The position numbers and the translations under genes are program-made. A stretch of 10,467 nt of DNA from Caldithrix sp. (GTDB lineage Bacteria > Zhuqueibacterota > Zhuqueibacteria > Oceanimicrobiales > Oceanimicrobiaceae), in assembly GCA_004357015.1 (NCBI GenBank), contig SMXE01000215.1, positions 1 to 10,467 on the forward strand, given 5' to 3'. This document shows positions 1 through 6,835 of this stretch, piece after piece; position 1 is the stretch's first letter, and every line of letters begins with the position of its first letter. Under the pieces are notes generated by a model. The model saw only the letters and a program-made list of their open reading frames with translations. It was not told the DNA's origin and searched no databases.

Positions 1-548
1 AAATCGTGGATGGTCATGTCGAGAAAAATGCCGCCTGATATTTTGACATAATCCAGGGGTGGCGGCGCCGGATCCCGACTCGTAATGCGGAGGATGTGAG
101 GAGTGCCGATTTCGCCCGCAGAAAGTTTCTCTTTCAACCGGCTGAAATTAACATCAAACCGCCGGTTGAAACCCACCTGAAATTTGACGCCCGATTTTTC
201 AACGCATTCCAGCACTGCTTGAATTCTTTGCAAATTCAGATCGACGGGCTTCTCGCAGAAAACGTGCTTGCCCGCCTCCGCCGCCTCCTGAATGATCTGC
301 GCGTGCGTATTTGTGGATGAGCAGATCAGGACGGCATCGATGGTTTTGTCAGCCAGAACGCGCTTGTAATCCGTTTCGACAATTGGGATTTGCAGTTCGT
401 TTGCGGTTTGCCTGGCCGCATCCACGATCACGTCCGTGATAGCTGCTGGCCGTGCGTTTTTGATGCGGTGCGCCAGGTTTTCCGCGTGCAGCTTGCCGAT
501 GCGTCCAGCTCCGATAATTGCGATGTTGATTTGCTTATTCGTGTTCAA
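1..548 (-). CDS. iolG: Gfo/Idh/MocA oxidoreductase, inositol 2-dehydrogenase type (3' end outside window)
   Basis: NAD(P)-dependent oxidoreductase; the closest match I recognise is inositol 2-dehydrogenase, which oxidises myo-inositol to scyllo-inosose in the cytoplasm. The first 182 codons are present. The Rossmann fold opens with INIAIIGAGRIG (residues 7-18, GxGxxG-type nucleotide loop). The family signature FCEKP is at 97-101, with Lys100 the usual catalytic lysine. GGIFLDMTIHD at 172-182 supplies the expected Asp177 and His181 pair of inositol dehydrogenases. The start is TTG at 548-546. It is chosen because AGGAGG (560-555 on the minus strand) lies 6 nt upstream and because the reading frame begins just before the Rossmann strand. 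It lies 64 bp downstream of the S9 peptidase gene on the same strand, with a strong hairpin between them. The family is certain; the exact substrate (inositol or another polyol or sugar) is inferred from motif resemblance. Confidence 0.85.
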   Translation of the reverse strand, partial: MNTNKQINIAIIGAGRIGKLHAENLAHRIKNARPAAITDVIVDAARQTANELQIPIVETDYKRVLADKTIDAVLICSSTNTHAQIIQEAAEAGKHVFCEKPVDLNLQRIQAVLECVEKSGVKFQVGFNRRFDVNFSRLKEKLSAGEIGTPHILRITSRDPAPPPLDYVKISGGIFLDMTIHD

Positions 549-554
549 AGGTGT

Positions 555-560
555 CCTCCT
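555..560 (-). promoter_or_regulatory. Shine-Dalgarno site fixing the TTG start of the Gfo/Idh gene
   Basis: A perfect AGGAGG on the minus strand sits 6 nt before TTG 548. No ATG with comparable spacing precedes the Rossmann motif, so this site decides the non-ATG start. Confidence 0.75.
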
Positions 561-568
561 CTCTGGTT

Positions 569-599
569 ACACGCCGGGGTTTCCGAGACCCCGGCGTGT
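569..599 (-). terminator. Perfect 12-bp hairpin between peptidase and oxidoreductase genes
   Basis: ACACGCCGGGGT (569-580) and ACCCCGGCGTGT (588-599) are exact inverted repeats around a 7-nt loop. The hairpin begins 13 nt after the stop of the S9 peptidase gene and ends 8 nt before the ribosome binding site of the downstream gene. No T-run follows on either strand, so a classical intrinsic terminator is not clearly supported. An mRNA-stabilising or processing hairpin, or a partial terminator within an operon, fits as well. The inverted repeat is certain; its role is inferred. Confidence 0.5.
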
Positions 600-612
600 C
601 GGGTTCTCGGGC

Positions 613-2529
613 TCACAAATTTTCTATCGTCACCGGGGGCAAGTTGTCCGCCGGCTCAAATCCGAATATTTTTGAGTAAAAATACAACTCTGCTTCCAGC
701 GCGCGCTTGATACTTTCCGCTTTGCGAAATCCGTGTTGTTCGCCTTGAAACGGAACATGAGCCACCGGCAGGCCTTTCTCCCGCAGCGCGTCTCGCATCA
801 TTTCTGCTTGATTTGGCAAGACGATTTTGTCTTCCAGACCCTGCATCAGAATGACCGGACACGAGAGCTTGTCCGTGTGGTGGATCGGGGATCGTTCGAG
901 GTAGATGTCTCGTCGTTCCGGGTAGGGGCCGACGAGCCGGTCAAGATAGCGCGATTCGAATTTGTGTGTGTCTTTGGTCAGGGCTTCCAGGTCACAGATG
1001 CCGTAGTAACTGGCGCCGGCCTTGAAAAAATCGTAAAAAGTCAGGGCGCTCAGAGTGGTGTAGCCACCGGCGCTGCCGCCCGCGATGGCCACGTGCTCGT
1101 TATCGACCAAGCCCTTCTCAACGATGTATTTTGCCGCATTCACGCAATCCGCGACATCGACAATGCCCCATTTACGGTCCAGGCGCGAGCGGTAGGCGCG
1201 GCCATAGCCGGTGCTGCCGCCGTAGTTGACGTCCAGCACCGCGAAGCCGCGACTGGTCCAGAATTGAACTTTCAGCTCCAGCGTAGTGGAGGTTGCAGCC
1301 GTGGGTCCGCCGTGACTCTTCACGATCAGCGGCGGACGGTCGTCTTCGGGTCCTGTGAAGTCGCGGTTTTGCGGCGGGTAATAATAAGCGTGCGCTGTCA
1401 AACCGCCTTCGGTTGGAAAGTCGATGGTTTCGGGACGGGAGAAAAACGTTGAATCGATGGCAACGTCTGCAGACCTGCACAGCACCTCAAATTGCCCGGT
1501 GTTCAAATCGAGGGCGACGATGGCGTCCGCCGAAACCGGCGAGCCGGCGATGAGTACGGCCCGGTTATCGACCGCGCGTACCTGATCGATTTTAGTGAAC
1601 GGCAGTTCGACGTTTTCTACTTCACCCGTTTGTGTATTTATCGCGGCAAGTTTCGAGATGCCATCTTCGAAAAAAGTGCAAACCAACGTGTCCGACGCGA
1701 AGGCGTATGTGGACATACCAAACACCCACTGCGGCACGCCAAATTCGGCCTCTCTCTGCAACACGGACTCGATTCGGCTGCCAGCGCGTTTATAAAGATT
1801 CCACCAGCCCGTTCGATCTGAAACAAAATAAAGATATCCGTCCGGCGACCATTGCGGTTGGAAAATGCTTTCGTCAGTGCCGCCGGCGACCTTTTCCTGA
1901 CTTCGAATCTTCACGCCGTCATCGAGTTCGGCCAGCCACAATTCGGCGCCGTCCCACGGCATGTTGGGATGATTCCACGTGAGCCAGGCCAGGCGGCTGC
2001 CGTCCGGACTGAAGGCCGGCGAGGAATAGAAGTCGTTTCCGCTTGCCAGTACCGTCTGCTTACCGTCCTTCAGGTCGACTACAACAAGGCAGTTTTCTGC
2101 TTCTGCGCCAGAGACAGTGTGGCCCTCGCGCACGCAGATAAGCTGGTTGCGGCGGTCGTCTACCGCAAGATCGGCAAAGCGGTATTCCCCTTCGGCCGTG
2201 AGCGCCTTGGGGCTCGATTGCACGCTCTGAGAATAGATCCGCTGGTCCCCGTCATTACAAAAATAGACAATGTCATTTTTGACGGCAAAGGCTCCGCCGC
2301 CGTATTCGTGCACGCGGGTACGGGCATTGAAATTTTCAGGCGTGACGTCTGTAGTGGCACCGTCTGGCTTGCGGCGCACGATGACGTTACGACCGCTTTC
2401 CGATGGCCGCGTTTCGAGCCAATAGACAACCTGGCCGTCCAGCGCGATCTGGTTAAGTCTCATGGTTTCAGATACAATAAGATCGGTGGTGATGGGGGAT
2501 TTCCAGGAACCGTACGGAGCGACTGCCAT
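613..2529 (-). CDS. S9-family serine peptidase (dipeptidyl aminopeptidase / acylaminoacyl-peptidase type)
   Basis: A 638-residue peptidase of the prolyl oligopeptidase family, which typically removes dipeptides or acylated residues from short peptides. An N-terminal beta-propeller of WD40/TolB-like blades covers about residues 20-360, with recurring elements such as [10 protein letters not shown] (173-182) and [15 protein letters not shown] (227-241). The alpha/beta-hydrolase domain runs from about 370 to 625. SHGGPTA (405-411) marks the oxyanion region and GGSAGGY (484-490) is the nucleophile elbow with Ser486. GLEDKIV carries Asp567 and GEQHGFRK carries His599, so the catalytic triad is complete. 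There is no signal peptide, so a cytoplasmic location is likely. ATG at 2529 is preceded by GAGGA with a 7-nt spacer. Length is normal for the family. The gene is divergent from the molybdopterin gene and leads the gene pair with the Gfo/Idh gene. Peptide specificity cannot be read from the sequence. Confidence 0.93.
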   Translation of the reverse strand: MAVAPYGSWKSPITTDLIVSETMRLNQIALDGQVVYWLETRPSESGRNVIVRRKPDGATTDVTPENFNARTRVHEYGGGAFAVKNDIVYFCNDGDQRIYSQSVQSSPKALTAEGEYRFADLAVDDRRNQLICVREGHTVSGAEAENCLVVVDLKDGKQTVLASGNDFYSSPAFSPDGSRLAWLTWNHPNMPWDGAELWLAELDDGVKIRSQEKVAGGTDESIFQPQWSPDGYLYFVSDRTGWWNLYKRAGSRIESVLQREAEFGVPQWVFGMSTYAFASDTLVCTFFEDGISKLAAINTQTGEVENVELPFTKIDQVRAVDNRAVLIAGSPVSADAIVALDLNTGQFEVLCRSADVAIDSTFFSRPETIDFPTEGGLTAHAYYYPPQNRDFTGPEDDRPPLIVKSHGGPTAATSTTLELKVQFWTSRGFAVLDVNYGGSTGYGRAYRSRLDRKWGIVDVADCVNAAKYIVEKGLVDNEHVAIAGGSAGGYTTLSALTFYDFFKAGASYYGICDLEALTKDTHKFESRYLDRLVGPYPERRDIYLERSPIHHTDKLSCPVILMQGLEDKIVLPNQAEMMRDALREKGLPVAHVPFQGEQHGFRKAESIKRALEAELYFYSKIFGFEPADNLPPVTIENL

Positions 2530-2710
2530 TACATCTTCCTCAATGTTTGGGCCTTAAGTGGCGCGGTTGTTGACCTGTTGCCATTATTCGGCAGACATGT
2601 GAATTTTTCTATGATGTTTGGGATGGATTTCGTACATTTTTTCGCATCTCAATATATTCAATTGCCCGAGTTTGATCAACCAATAAATTGCAGGGGAACA
2701 ACACCACAGC
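2530..2710. promoter_or_regulatory. Divergent intergenic region between peptidase and molybdopterin genes
   Basis: The 181-bp gap must hold promoters for both outward-facing genes. It is AT-richer toward the plus-strand gene. The best plus-strand match I see is TTGCCC (2662-2667) and TAAATT (2684-2689) with a 16-nt spacer, which is weak. I find no convincing minus-strand promoter or operator palindrome. Confidence 0.3.
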
Positions 2711-4708
2711 ATGAGCACCAGACGCCACTTTACTGCCTGTCCCTTGGACTGCCCGGATAGTTGCAGTCTGGCGGTTGATATCTCCGACAACAAGATAACG
2801 CGGATTGCCGCCTCCTCGCTCAATCCCACCACCCAGGGATTCATCTGCACAAAGGTCTCCCGTTTTGCAAAACGGGTGTATGCCAAAGAACGAATCCTCT
2901 ATCCGATGAAACGAGTGGGAGAGAAGGGAGAGGGTAAATTCAAGAGAATTACGTGGGAAGAGGCGGTTCAGACTATTTGTGGAGAGCTTCGGAAAATCAA
3001 AGAAGGCTGGGGCGGTGAAGCCATTCTGCCGTACTCGTATGGCGGTTCGAATGGTCTGCTGGCGCAGGACACAGTTGACCTGGCGTTTTTTGCGAAGCTT
3101 GGCGCTTCCCGCCTGGCGCGGACGCTTTGTGCGGCGCCAACAACGGAAGCGGCGCTCGGCATGTACGGCAAGATGCCCGGAACCGCATTCGAAGATTATG
3201 AGCACGCCAAGCTGATCGTCATCTGGGGCGCGAACCCGAAAGCATCAAACATACATTTGGTGCCCTACTTGAAAAAAGCGAAAAGCAAGGGTGCTTATAT
3301 CGTTGTGGTGGATCCGAAGCTGAATTTTTCCAGGAAAGAAATTGACCTGCACCTGCCCGTGTATCCCGGTACCGATCTGGTGGTCGCGCTCTCGATGATA
3401 GATTTCTGGTACCAGCGCAAGATCCTGAACTCGAAGTTTATAAAGCGGTACACCAAAGGCATCGAGGTTCTGCTGGAGGCGGCACAACAGTTTCCGCTGG
3501 CAAAAGCGGCCCGAATTGCGCGTATCGACCCGCGGATGATCGAGAAACTGGCCAAGCGATATGCCCTTACCAAGCCAGCCGTCATCCGCATCGGCTGGGG
3601 GCTGGAGCGCAACCGCAACGGCGGACAGGCCGCAGCGGCGATTCTTGCCCTGCCTGCGGTGATGGGGAAGTTCGGGCTGGTGGGTTCCGGCTACACCCTG
3701 AGCAACAGCAGTGCTTACCGGGTCGACCCGCACGCTCTGGTGGCGGCGCCTTCCTGGAACACGCGTATTATCAACATGACCCGACTGGGCAGGGTCCTCC
3801 TTGAAGAAAGCGATCCGCCCATCCGGGGTTTGTTCATTTACAACTGCAACCCGGTTGCTACTGTGCCGAATCAGAAAGCTATCATCGAAGGGTTGCAGCG
3901 CCAGAACCTGTTCACGGTTGTGTCGGAGCAGGTGATGACCGATACTGCGAAATTTGCCGACATCGTCCTGCCTGCCGTCACCTTTCTGGAGCAGCATGAA
4001 ATAAAAAACGGGTACGGAACCTACGCGACCCAATATCTGTCGCCTGCCATCATTCCTATCGGTGAGGCAAAGCCGAACGAGGAGATGTTTGCTCTGCTTG
4101 GCCGTACCATGGGTTGGCAGGAACCTGCCTTCAGGGCAACCACCGGCGATTATCTGGCGCGCGCTGTTAAATCAATGGCCGCCTTCGAGCCGCCGCTTGA
4201 CCTTAATCGACTCAGAAATGAGAAAATCGCCGTTCCGGATTTCAAAGGCGGCAACCCCATTCCGTTTAAGAATGTGATGCCCTGGACGCCGGACGGTAAA
4301 ATAAACCTGACGCCCGAGAGTCTGGGCGATTGGCCGTATCATTTTTCGCCGCAGAAACAAACATACCCGCTTGCATTAATCTCGCCCGCAACTGAAAAGA
4401 CAATAAACAGCACTCTGGCAGAATTCAATTTGCCCGCGTTGTATGTCTTGGTGCATCCGTCTGACGCCGTACACCGTGGACTGGAGGCTGGCGGTGAGGC
4501 TTTGGTTTACAACGATCTGGGCGTCGTGGCCGCCACCGTCAGAATAAGCGATAAGATTCGTCAGGGTGTGGTAGCGATGCCCAAGGGCGCCTGGCGAAAG
4601 TCGTCACAGAACGGCTATACTTCGACTGCACTCGTGCCGGATCATGTTAGTTCAGTGGGCGGCGGCGCCTGCTTCAATGATGCACGGGTGGAAGTGGAGC
4701 GTGCTTAG
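2711..4708 (+). CDS. Stand-alone molybdopterin-dependent oxidoreductase with N-terminal [4Fe-4S] site
   Basis: A 665-residue enzyme of the DMSO reductase / formate dehydrogenase-like superfamily, which uses a molybdenum or tungsten bis-MGD cofactor. The N-terminus has CPLDCPDSC (10-18) followed by Cys46, a C-x3-C-x3-C-x27-C cluster site expected to bind one [4Fe-4S]. RTLCAAPTTEA (137-147) places Cys140 where many relatives hold the metal ligand. WGANPKASN (about 172-180) and VVVDPK are cofactor-binding segments, and a C-terminal dinucleotide-binding domain covers roughly 550-665. There is no twin-arginine or other signal peptide, so the enzyme is probably cytoplasmic. ATG 2711 is preceded by AGGGG at a rather long 14-nt spacing, and the start is chosen because the cysteine motif follows at once. 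No iron-sulfur or membrane-anchor subunit gene adjoins it, so the electron partner is unknown. It resembles the uncharacterised single-subunit YoaE/YyaE-like oxidoreductases; the substrate is unknown. Confidence 0.9.
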   Translation: MSTRRHFTACPLDCPDSCSLAVDISDNKITRIAASSLNPTTQGFICTKVSRFAKRVYAKERILYPMKRVGEKGEGKFKRITWEEAVQTICGELRKIKEGWGGEAILPYSYGGSNGLLAQDTVDLAFFAKLGASRLARTLCAAPTTEAALGMYGKMPGTAFEDYEHAKLIVIWGANPKASNIHLVPYLKKAKSKGAYIVVVDPKLNFSRKEIDLHLPVYPGTDLVVALSMIDFWYQRKILNSKFIKRYTKGIEVLLEAAQQFPLAKAARIARIDPRMIEKLAKRYALTKPAVIRIGWGLERNRNGGQAAAAILALPAVMGKFGLVGSGYTLSNSSAYRVDPHALVAAPSWNTRIINMTRLGRVLLEESDPPIRGLFIYNCNPVATVPNQKAIIEGLQRQNLFTVVSEQVMTDTAKFADIVLPAVTFLEQHEIKNGYGTYATQYLSPAIIPIGEAKPNEEMFALLGRTMGWQEPAFRATTGDYLARAVKSMAAFEPPLDLNRLRNEKIAVPDFKGGNPIPFKNVMPWTPDGKINLTPESLGDWPYHFSPQKQTYPLALISPATEKTINSTLAEFNLPALYVLVHPSDAVHRGLEAGGEALVYNDLGVVAATVRISDKIRQGVVAMPKGAWRKSSQNGYTSTALVPDHVSSVGGGACFNDARVEVERA

Positions 4709-4752
4709 TGGTCTATTTCAGATTTGGTGGTAGGTTTGTAACTATTCTGCCG

Positions 4753-4787
4753 TTGGCTTTTTGCTGTTTACTGTTGGCCTTGAGCTT
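4753..4787 (+). repeat. Degenerate heptamer tandem repeat
   Basis: Five consecutive 7-nt units read TTGGCTT, TTTGCTG, TTTACTG, TTGGCCT and TGAGCTT. Units agree with a TTnnCTn-like consensus, with the last one weakest. The period matches that of the clearer repeat at 8139-8173, although the unit differs. Chance low-complexity sequence remains possible. Confidence 0.4.
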
Positions 4788-4969
4788 GCGGATAAGGTTA
4801 TTTATCATCTTGTTCTTTGTTTAACTGATCCAATTCATTTTTCGCTCTACACTTTCCCGAAGTCTTTTCAAATTAAATGTTTGTAAACTTTTTTTTGCGG
4901 AGTTAAGTATCCCGCACACCTGCCGATGATTCCTCAATAGTTGTGAGAAATCGATTTTGAGATCAATTT

Positions 4970-4975
4970 GAGGAG
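4970..4975 (+). promoter_or_regulatory. Shine-Dalgarno site fixing ATG 4983
   Basis: GAGGAG lies 7 nt before ATG 4983. The frame is open upstream to TTG 4968, but that codon overlaps this site, and starting there would put charged residues ahead of the signal peptide. ATG 4983 (or the adjacent ATG 4986) is therefore preferred. Confidence 0.75.
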
Positions 4976-4982
4976 ACCAATC

Positions 4983-6218
4983 ATGATGCGAATTCCGTTT
5001 GCGCTGTTAGGCGCAGCGATATTCGGGTTTAGCAGTTTGTTCGCCGGTGGAATCAAGAGTAAGCTGGGTGTCGGTTTTGGCGTCAACAGCCAGAAGCTGT
5101 ACGGTGACACCCGTACTGGTACGTTCGAAACCGGCGTCGCTCCCTTGAACTTCCGCTATAATTATAAACCAAATCTGTTCTTTGATAGTGATCTGGCCTA
5201 CTCGCAAAGCAATGTTGCGTTTGGTGCCGGAACGCTGAGCATGGGTATGGCCAATATCGGGGCCAAGCTAGGATATCGCCTGTTCAGCGAAAAAAGATTG
5301 AACCCGCTGCTGTATGTTGGATTCGGCGCGCTCTATTTCCAGACGCCGGGTGGCAGAGGCGCCTGGGATGGCTATGGCGCAGTCGGTGGTGGCGCAGAGT
5401 TTTTTGTGAGTCGTCATTTCGGCCTGAATGTGGCCGGTGATTATCGCTACACCACCAACGATGGTTTTGACGGACTGAACGCCAACCCCGGCAAGGACGC
5501 ATTCCTGAACGTCGGGGCGGGCATAATTTATTATTTCGGCGGCAAGCCGGGCGCGGGCGATTTCGATGATTACGCGGACGCTCCTGTTGAGGAGGTCAAC
5601 CTGACGGACACGGATGGCCAGAGCAGCATGAACACGGCGACACAAATCAGCACGGTCACTAGCGAAGAGTACGCTATGATGTCGTTCAAGAAGAACCAGT
5701 TGCTCGATTCCATCCGGAAACGCGACCGGGACATCCGGCTGCTGCAAGGAAAGCTGGCATCCCTCGACCGGCACGCTGTAGCGTTAATGAACAAGATTCA
5801 GACAGGCAGTCAAAATAGCGATAGGGCGACGGGCCAAACCTCACAGCTTGTGTATTACAAGAATGCGCTCGTGCTTTTCCAGGCGGGATATTACGACAAT
5901 GCCGCCACGTCGTTCCACACATTGGTCAATGACAATCCTCGCGATCCGTTGGCAGGTAGCTGGTGGTACTGGTTGGGTGAAAGTTACTACAGTCTCGGCG
6001 ATTTCGTTGCCGCCGTCGCCGCTTTTGAGAAGGCCGGCATGCTTAATATGCATACAGCCAAGGCGGAAATGACCTGCTTGATGCTCGGGCTGAGTCGGTG
6101 GAAGGCTGGCAACCGGAGTGTGGCCAGGACGGATTTGGAGAAGTTGCTCGCAGAAAACCCGACCGGAGAGTTTGTGGGGTTGACGCGGGACTACCTCGAC
6201 GATATGAGACTTAATTAA
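4983..6218 (+). CDS. Exported beta-barrel protein with coiled coil and C-terminal TPR domain
   Basis: A 411-residue envelope protein. Residues 1-20 are a signal peptide (two methionines, one arginine, then a hydrophobic core ending SSLFA, with cleavage likely near Ala21). Residues 22-186 read as alternating glycine- and aromatic-rich strands typical of a small outer-membrane beta-barrel, ending in IIYYFGG. Residues 190-225 form an acidic and Thr/Ser-rich linker, and 228-272 a charged heptad-like stretch that probably forms a coiled coil. About 288-405 contains TPR-like helices (YYKNALVLFQAGYYDNAATS, YWLGESYYSLGDFVAAVAAF), similar in style to the tandem TPRs of the CpoB/YbgF periplasmic proteins. 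A plausible arrangement is a barrel in the outer membrane with the TPR tail in the periplasm as a scaffold. The downstream gene starts within 20 nt and is probably co-transcribed. I do not recognise a named family for the whole architecture. Confidence 0.8.
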   Translation: MMRIPFALLGAAIFGFSSLFAGGIKSKLGVGFGVNSQKLYGDTRTGTFETGVAPLNFRYNYKPNLFFDSDLAYSQSNVAFGAGTLSMGMANIGAKLGYRLFSEKRLNPLLYVGFGALYFQTPGGRGAWDGYGAVGGGAEFFVSRHFGLNVAGDYRYTTNDGFDGLNANPGKDAFLNVGAGIIYYFGGKPGAGDFDDYADAPVEEVNLTDTDGQSSMNTATQISTVTSEEYAMMSFKKNQLLDSIRKRDRDIRLLQGKLASLDRHAVALMNKIQTGSQNSDRATGQTSQLVYYKNALVLFQAGYYDNAATSFHTLVNDNPRDPLAGSWWYWLGESYYSLGDFVAAVAAFEKAGMLNMHTAKAEMTCLMLGLSRWKAGNRSVARTDLEKLLAENPTGEFVGLTRDYLDDMRLN

Positions 6219-6224
6219 AGATGC

Positions 6225-6230
6225 GGGGAG
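6225..6230 (+). promoter_or_regulatory. Shine-Dalgarno site favouring ATG 6236
   Basis: GGGGAG lies 5 nt before ATG 6236. The in-frame ATG 6221, two bases after the previous stop, has no comparable site, so it would rely on translational coupling. Confidence 0.55.
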
Positions 6231-6235
6231 TCGTT

Positions 6236-6826
6236 ATGCGTGCATCAGAGGGGCATCGGGGCAAATTTATTTTAGCGCACGCAGACGCACTGTATTCCAA
6301 CGGCATCCTGGAAGGCTTCCTGAGTGGCCTGGCCAACTTGCTTGAATTACAGGCGATTGAGCGCGACGGAATTGAGATTCGATTCCTGAATGGCGAGCCG
6401 GACAGGCGTCTGGTGCGCGAGCTTGGTCTGGAAGAAAATGTCGTTTACACGCGTATTTTATCGAAGTTTGGCAGCACAATGTCCTGCCTCGCACAGTCCG
6501 ATGCGCTGCTGTTCATCCAGCGGGGCGCCTGCAACGGTTACATTCCAGAGAAGTTCTTTCAATTGTTGACGTTGAGGACACGCGTGCTTGCTGTTGTTCC
6601 AAATCCCGTTGCGTACGAGGAATATGCCTCGGGGAAAAATGGCGTCTACATTGTTGAAAACCGGAATCAGGCCAACATAGCAAAGACGTTTTTGCAGTTG
6701 TACCGCGATTGGAAAGAAAATCCTGTACGTGAGGCAGAAGCGTTAGTTGTCCGGCAGGTGTGGACCTTGGAACAGCTCGATTCCGGCGAACGCGTGATTC
6801 GACCGTCTGCGAGAAATGCTGCCTGA
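6236..6826 (+). CDS. C-terminal half of a GT4-type glycosyltransferase (orphan domain or remnant)
   Basis: A 196-residue protein that aligns by eye only with the donor-binding C-terminal Rossmann half of GT-B glycosyltransferases. GKFILAHADALYSNGILEGFL (9-29) resembles the strand and helix that open this domain. IEIRFLNGEPDRRLVRELGLEENVVY (46-71) matches the usual segment before the switch loop. SCLAQSDALLFIQ (83-95) and PEKFFQLLTLRTRVLAV (104-120) match the K-x-x-E-Y-L donor-site block. The acceptor-binding N-terminal half, about 170-200 residues, is absent. The glutamate that normally binds the sugar nucleotide is replaced by Gln109. It may be a non-catalytic partner, a split enzyme or a decaying remnant. 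No other glycosyltransferase piece is visible nearby. ATG 6221 is an alternative start. It follows the envelope gene and converges on the ATP-grasp gene with only 9 bp between the ends. Confidence 0.65.
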   Translation: MRASEGHRGKFILAHADALYSNGILEGFLSGLANLLELQAIERDGIEIRFLNGEPDRRLVRELGLEENVVYTRILSKFGSTMSCLAQSDALLFIQRGACNGYIPEKFFQLLTLRTRVLAVVPNPVAYEEYASGKNGVYIVENRNQANIAKTFLQLYRDWKENPVREAEALVVRQVWTLEQLDSGERVIRPSARNAA

Positions 6827-6835
6827 ACAGCGTCG

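Larger units (their letters stand above)
4709..4982. other. AT-rich intergenic region with a degenerate heptamer repeat
   Basis: This 274-bp stretch has no credible coding region. It contains a period-7 degenerate repeat (listed separately) and an eight-T run (4889-4896). The only stem near that run is four base pairs, too weak to call a terminator. A promoter for the following envelope gene must lie here, but none of the -35/-10 pairs I tried is convincing. Confidence 0.4.

Noticed and set aside
1852..2760. A 302-codon plus-strand open frame opposite the S9 peptidase gene.
   Set aside because: It lies antisense to a gene with a complete catalytic triad, has no recognisable domain and is explained by codon bias of the opposite strand.
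3245..4033. A 262-codon minus-strand open frame inside the molybdopterin gene.
   Set aside because: It is a shadow of the conserved sense gene; its translation shows no family features.
4881..4896. GTTTGTAAAC-like short stem followed by eight T as a terminator of the molybdopterin gene.
   Set aside because: The stem is only four A/T-rich base pairs with a two-base loop and lies about 175 bp after the stop codon.
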